Source: Deltaproteobacteria bacterium | Lineage (GTDB): Bacteria > Desulfobacterota_C > Deferrisomatia > Deferrisomatales > JACRMM01 | Direction of reading: 5' to 3' | Length of the DNA: 10,230 nt | Assembly: GCA_016218905.1 (NCBI GenBank) | Contig: JACRCS010000935.1 | Span: forward strand, 1 to 10,230 | Part shown: positions 7,537-10,230 of the stretch, piece after piece | Numbering within the stretch: position 1 is the stretch's first letter | How the letters are laid out: each line of letters begins with the position of its first letter | Position numbers and translations under genes: made by a program | The notes under the pieces: model-generated | What the model saw: only the letters and a program-made list of their open reading frames with translations | The model's database searches: none | Told to the model about the DNA's origin: nothing

Positions 7537-7738
7537 TCAGGGCCCGTAGTCCGGATCGCCCTCACGGCGAGGAGGTTGACACGCCTCGTGGCCGCGCCCA
7601 TCCTTGGGCGACCTAGCCGGTACTTCCCAGGGATCGTCGGTCCGCGGCAAGGCCCCCCAGGAGCACAGTTGAAGCCTGTCCGGCTCGCGATCCCGCCCTC
7701 GTACGCACTACCCGCTGAACACCTGAGGAGGTAGAGCC
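7537..7738. other. Intergenic gap between ligase and SDR
   Basis: This 202-bp stretch breaks the tight operon. It holds a small inverted repeat around the ligase stop (GGGCC at 7527-7531 with GGCCC at 7541-7545) and a second one, TCGCC/GGCGA at 7556-7570 with a five-base loop. Neither has a following T-run, so they are weak terminator candidates. A TTGACA at 7576-7581 could be a -35 element, but the best -10 at 17-base spacing (CATCCT) is poor. No small gene or RNA could be supported. The gap suggests that the SDR may have its own promoter. Confidence 0.4.
7726..7732 (+). promoter_or_regulatory. Strong Shine-Dalgarno site for the SDR gene
   Basis: AGGAGGT, a near-perfect match to the anti-Shine-Dalgarno sequence, lies 6 bases before the ATG at 7739. 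It fixes the start and is stronger than the ribosome sites inside the preceding operon, in keeping with an independently translated gene. Confidence 0.85.
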
Positions 7739-8509
7739 ATGGACCTGCAGCTCGCCGGCAAGAAGGTCGCGATCACGGGTGCCTCGCGCGGGATCTGCCG
7801 CGCGGTTGCGGAGGCGTTTGCGGCGGAGGGCGCGGACGTCGCGCTCTGCGCGCGCGGTGAAGCGGGCGTCCGCGAGGCGGCCGCCTCGCTCGCGGCGCGG
7901 GGAGTGCGTGCCTTCGGCGACTGCGTGGATCTCCACGACCGGGCGGCCTACGAGGCCTGGGTGGGGAGCGCGGCCGAGAAGCTGGGAGGCCTGGACGTCT
8001 TCGTCCACGGGGTGACTTCCATGGCAATGGACGTGCGCAGCGAGGCAACCTGGCGCGATCAGTTCGAGCTGAACGTGCTCGGGGCCGTGATCGGCTGCCA
8101 GGCCGCGGTGCCTTTCCTGAAGCAGTCCGGCGCCGGGGCCATCGTCCTCATCTCGAGCGGCATCACGCGCGTAACCGGCTTCTCCGAGAACGAGATCGCA
8201 TACGGCTCCGCGAAGGCGGGCCTCACGCACTTCGGCGCCCAGCTCGCCCAGGTCCTCGCGCCCGAGGGGATTCGTGTCAACGTGGTTTCACCCGGTTCCA
8301 TCGAATTCGAGGGCGGGCTCTGGGACCAGGTCCGTCGGACCCAACCTGCCTTCTACGAGCAGGTCCGGAGCATGTGTCCGCTCGGGCGCCTGGGCCGGCC
8401 GGAGGAAGTGGCGAGCGTCGCGGTCTTCGCTGCCAGCCCCTGCGCGAGCCTGCTCGTCGGCTCGAACCTACACGTCAACGGCGGCCAGCTGAAGACTCCG
8501 ATCTACTGA
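7739..8509 (+). CDS. Short-chain dehydrogenase/reductase (SDR)
   Basis: This 256-residue protein is a classical-length SDR, an NAD(P)(H)-dependent oxidoreductase of alcohols, ketones or related substrates in the cytoplasm. The Rossmann start ITGASRGIC lies at residues 12-20, followed by VALCARGE, Asn112 (ELNVLGA), SSGITRV (139-145) and the catalytic pair Tyr155/Lys159 (YGSAK). The C-terminal part has VNVVSPGSI, PLGRLGRPEEVASVAVF and GSNLHVNGG, as in FabG-like enzymes. Two positions are unusual. The third glycine of TGxxxGxG is Cys20, and the NNAG motif is replaced by HGVT (90-93). The Asn-Ser-Tyr-Lys tetrad is intact, so the enzyme is probably active. Arg39 after the second strand hints at NADP(H), but weakly. 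The gene lies 202 bp after the ligase in the same direction, so it may belong to the same pathway but need not share its transcript. Confidence 0.94.
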   Translation: MDLQLAGKKVAITGASRGICRAVAEAFAAEGADVALCARGEAGVREAAASLAARGVRAFGDCVDLHDRAAYEAWVGSAAEKLGGLDVFVHGVTSMAMDVRSEATWRDQFELNVLGAVIGCQAAVPFLKQSGAGAIVLISSGITRVTGFSENEIAYGSAKAGLTHFGAQLAQVLAPEGIRVNVVSPGSIEFEGGLWDQVRRTQPAFYEQVRSMCPLGRLGRPEEVASVAVFAASPCASLLVGSNLHVNGGQLKTPIY

Positions 8510-8522
8510 TTCCGGACCGAGC

Positions 8523-8538
8523 CCCTCTCCGCGGAGGG
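8523..8538 (+). terminator. Weak hairpin after SDR
   Basis: CCCTC and GAGGG form a five-pair stem with a six-base loop 14 bp after the SDR stop. The overlapping palindrome CTCCGCGGAG allows an alternative pairing. No T-tract follows, so intrinsic termination is uncertain. Confidence 0.25.
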
Positions 8539-8620
8539 TGGGTCGGCAGGGCATCGAGCAGATCCTCGGCCGCAGGCTCCGGAGCAGACTCCTGGAGGCC
8601 GGCTGAGCTCCCCGGCGCCT

Positions 8621-8642
8621 CGTGCCGGCTCAGGCCGGCGCG
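8621..8642. terminator. Hairpin at the 3' end of the convergent ADC-like gene
   Basis: GCCGGC-TCAG-GCCGGC (8624-8639) is a perfect six-pair stem with a four-base loop, extendable to nine pairs (8621-8642) with one G-T. The loop contains the stop codon of the minus-strand gene (TCA at 8630-8632). It lies between convergent genes and could block read-through from both sides, but no T-run follows on either strand. Confidence 0.4.
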
Positions 8643-9403
8643 GCCCCGGTGATGGTGATGCCGACCCAGCCCGCGGTCGCCCGCGTCGCCCGCTGAATCT
8701 CGAGGTCGACCAGCTCCTCCCGGGCGACCGGGAAGACCGAGAGCGACGCGGTCGCCTCGTGCCAGCCGGACTCGACCTTTCCCGTCACCGTCGGCCGGAC
8801 GTGTCGGAGCTCGGGGGACTCGCCGGGCCGCGCGAGATCCGCCCAGCCGATAGTCCCGTACGTGGGGCGCGCGAGGAAGCCGAGGGGCGCCCCCTGCCGG
8901 CCGGTGAGCTCGAGCCTCGCCTCCAGGAGCCTCCGATCCTTTACCGCGAGCGAAGCCCCCAGCCGGGTGCCGGCAGTCAGCGGCGCGGCCGCGGGGTGGT
9001 CGATCGGAAAGGATCGGGTCAACCAAGTACTCCCCATCTTCTTCGGCCAGCCTTGGAGCAGCCCGCGTAGCATCGATACGTCCTGATCTACGTAGATGAG
9101 CGGGCAGAAGTTCGCAGACGTCCCGTCCGGCCGCTCCAGCTCGAGGACGACGATGGTCTCGCGGTACTGCGCGAGGATGGGATCCGTCAGCTCCGACCCG
9201 TCGGTCGTCGCCTGCCAGTCGGCGAAGTGGAGGGTCCCGCGTCCGGTCGCGCTCCCGAGAGCGGTGGGGACGAAGGGCGCGGCGCGGCCGGGGCCGCACT
9301 CGAAGTCGACGTTGAGGAGCCACCCCGCGTAGTGCCACGGGGGAGCCGTGACGAGCGAGGCAAGACCCTGAGGCGTGAAGGGGGGCGTGAAACCTCGAAG
9401 CAT
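8630..9403 (-). CDS. Acetoacetate decarboxylase family protein
   Basis: This 257-residue protein has the length of the acetoacetate decarboxylase (ADC) superfamily, whose members use a lysine Schiff base to decarboxylate beta-keto acids or to carry out related aldol chemistry. Numbering from the chosen start, YRETIVVLEL (about 80-89) is followed by NFCPLIYVDQDVSMLRG and the key motif GWPKKMG (118-124). Lys121 and Lys122 correspond to the catalytic Lys115 and the neighbouring Lys116 of clostridial ADC. The C-terminal half has the family's small beta-rich pattern. Two ATGs lie six bases apart; GGAGG is one base from the upstream one (9409) and seven from 9403, so 9403 is preferred. It is transcribed towards the SDR and is not in its operon. 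True acetoacetate decarboxylation is not certain, because many superfamily members act on other substrates. Confidence 0.88.
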   Translation of the reverse strand: MLRGFTPPFTPQGLASLVTAPPWHYAGWLLNVDFECGPGRAAPFVPTALGSATGRGTLHFADWQATTDGSELTDPILAQYRETIVVLELERPDGTSANFCPLIYVDQDVSMLRGLLQGWPKKMGSTWLTRSFPIDHPAAAPLTAGTRLGASLAVKDRRLLEARLELTGRQGAPLGFLARPTYGTIGWADLARPGESPELRHVRPTVTGKVESGWHEATASLSVFPVAREELVDLEIQRATRATAGWVGITITGAAPA

Positions 9404-9410
9404 GCGCATT

Positions 9411-9417
9411 CCTCCTT
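9411..9417 (-). promoter_or_regulatory. Shine-Dalgarno site deciding the ADC-like start
   Basis: On the minus strand AAGGAGG ends one base before the ATG at 9409 but seven bases before the ATG at 9403. The spacing selects 9403 as the working start codon, which shortens the protein by two residues. Confidence 0.75.
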
Positions 9418-9532
9418 CGCCGATCAGGGGCGCGGAACGGCCGCCTGACGATCAAGTTCACCCTTCCGCGTCCGGGCGCTCCAGCGTATCACATCGTCAG
9501 CGAGAGGGAAGGAGGCAGGCGTCCTTGCCCCC
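9418..9532. other. Intergenic upstream region of the ADC-like gene
   Basis: About 115 bp precede the ADC-like ribosome site on the minus strand. It should hold that gene's promoter if it is independently transcribed, but I see no convincing -35/-10 pair. The minus-strand sequence TGTGATACG around 9485-9493 is at best a weak -10-like element. An eight-C run (9528-9535) overlaps its right end. Confidence 0.25.
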
Positions 9533-9590
9533 CCCTGGCTCCGCGGTCGACCCGGAGGCCAGGGTCCGGCCTCTTGCGAAGGCCGGAACC
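9533..9590. repeat. Two adjacent strong hairpins between minus-strand genes
   Basis: The first hairpin pairs CCCTGGC+TCCG (9533-9543) with CGGA+GCCAGGG (9553-9564) through eleven pairs, one bulged G and a nine-base loop. The second, directly beside it, pairs TCCGGCCT (9565-9572) with AGGCCGGA (9580-9587) through eight perfect pairs and a seven-base loop. They lie 34 bp past the stop of the upstream minus-strand gene, so termination or mRNA end-protection is the likeliest role. There is no T-run, so a Rho-independent terminator of the classic kind is not shown. A REP-like repeat is an alternative. Confidence 0.6.
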
Positions 9591-9623
9591 GGGAGTGGGA
9601 CCCTACCCCTTGCCGGAAACGCC

Positions 9624-10208
9624 TCAGCAGTTCCCGAGGGCCTCGCAGCTCCAGGCCCTCTGCGTCTCCTCCAACGCCTTGCGTGCTTCTTCGGGATGGA
9701 GAATCCTCCCCTCCGCGGCAAGCTCATCCGTCAAGACGATGGGAATGGACCTGCTCAGTTCTACGACCAGCGGTGTGAGGTCGAACAGGTGGCTCAGGGC
9801 CATGTCGGCCACCTTCGTGTCGCCCAGTCCCCGCGCGGTCGTGTGGAGCATGGTGTAGCTGATGGCCGCGAGGCTCAAGGCGGTGTAATCGTCCCGAAGG
9901 CATCTCGAGACAGGATCCTCCCGAAGCCATTTCCCGTACAGCCCGGCCAGCGCACCGATGGCCGCGCTCGCGGTCTTCTTGACGGTCGACTCCACTCCTC
10001 CCTCGAACGTCGAAAGACACTTCTCCAACGCACTTTGGTGTGAAATCAGAACTCGCTCGATCTTCAGGAGTATGTCGTGCGCGTTCTTGTTGGCCTTGAT
10101 CCGGCGATCGCTCGTCTGTCGCTCGATCGACTCGAGCGTGTGCGTCTCCACGGCGAGCATGTCGCTCAGGTTCTTCTTCAGGTATTCCCGCGTGTCCTGA
10201 TATTCCAT
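9624..10208 (-). CDS. Hypothetical alpha-helical protein, possibly ferritin-like
   Basis: This 194-residue protein is not one I can assign to a characterised gene. It is rich in predicted helix throughout, with four or five amphipathic segments at about residues 5-32, 36-66, 72-95, 100-126 and 130-163. It has no signal peptide and no convincing transmembrane span. Charged and histidine residues suitable for a metal site occur (Glu21, His23, Glu51, His57, Asp106, Asp107, His122, His140, Glu150), but the paired ExxH motifs of true ferritins are not seen. The pattern LRDDYTALSLAAISYTMLH and HLFDLTPLVVEL suggests a ferritin-like bundle such as DUF892-type proteins, as a tentative reading. The ATG at 10208 has GGGAG nine bases upstream. 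By eye its codons are less GC-biased than those of its neighbours. It points the same way as the ADC-like gene, separated by 220 bp containing hairpins, so it is probably a separate unit. Confidence 0.8.
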   Translation of the reverse strand: MEYQDTREYLKKNLSDMLAVETHTLESIERQTSDRRIKANKNAHDILLKIERVLISHQSALEKCLSTFEGGVESTVKKTASAAIGALAGLYGKWLREDPVSRCLRDDYTALSLAAISYTMLHTTARGLGDTKVADMALSHLFDLTPLVVELSRSIPIVLTDELAAEGRILHPEEARKALEETQRAWSCEALGNC

Positions 10209-10230
10209 GGGGGTCTTCTCCCAAGCTCGA

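Noticed and set aside
7576..7604. TTGACA as the -35 element of an SDR promoter
   Set aside because: At 17-base spacing the -10 is CATCCT, only half matching consensus, and it would leave a long leader. It is too weak to list as a promoter.
1..10230. CRISPR array, tRNA/rRNA gene, insertion sequence or phage element
   Set aside because: No regularly spaced repeats, no tRNA-like cloverleaf with CCA context, and no transposase or integrase motifs were seen on either strand.

Overview
The window is GC-rich bacterial chromosome with tightly packed genes. Third codon positions are nearly all G or C, and GTG as well as ATG is used as a start. The gene content (a tripartite tricarboxylate transporter permease, paired family III CoA-transferases, a double-hotdog dehydratase and a CaiC-like ligase) is typical of metabolically versatile Proteobacteria and of GC-rich soil or sediment lineages. 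I cannot name a genus from the sequence.

The layout is as follows. Positions 2-7536 (+) form one apparent operon of six genes. It begins with a TctA-type permease cut by the left edge, followed 19 bp later by two adjacent CaiB/BaiF CoA-transferases. Next come a MaoC/FAS1-like dehydratase, a DUF169 protein and an AMP-forming acyl-CoA ligase. Three of the five junctions are stop/start overlaps of 1 or 4 bases, and the other two gaps are 4 and 19 bp. After a 202-bp gap there is a short-chain dehydrogenase (SDR, 7739-8509, +) with a strong ribosome binding site. It converges on a minus-strand acetoacetate-decarboxylase-family gene (8630-9403). Upstream of that gene, also on the minus strand, is a small helical protein of unknown function (9624-10208), separated by an intergenic region with two strong back-to-back hairpins.

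Taken together, the plus-strand genes look like a module that imports an organic acid (TctA), makes its CoA thioester (ligase and/or CoA-transferase pair) and processes the thioester by hydration or dehydration (MaoC). Redox and decarboxylation steps may be supplied by the neighbouring SDR and ADC-like enzymes. The substrate cannot be read from the sequence. The most interesting signal is the CoA-transferase pair. The second protein has Asp at the position expected for the catalytic aspartate, while the first has Trp there, at the same residue number (181). With the translationally coupled gene order this suggests a heteromeric enzyme with one catalytic and one non-catalytic subunit. The embedded DUF169 protein is an uncharacterised component of this pathway.
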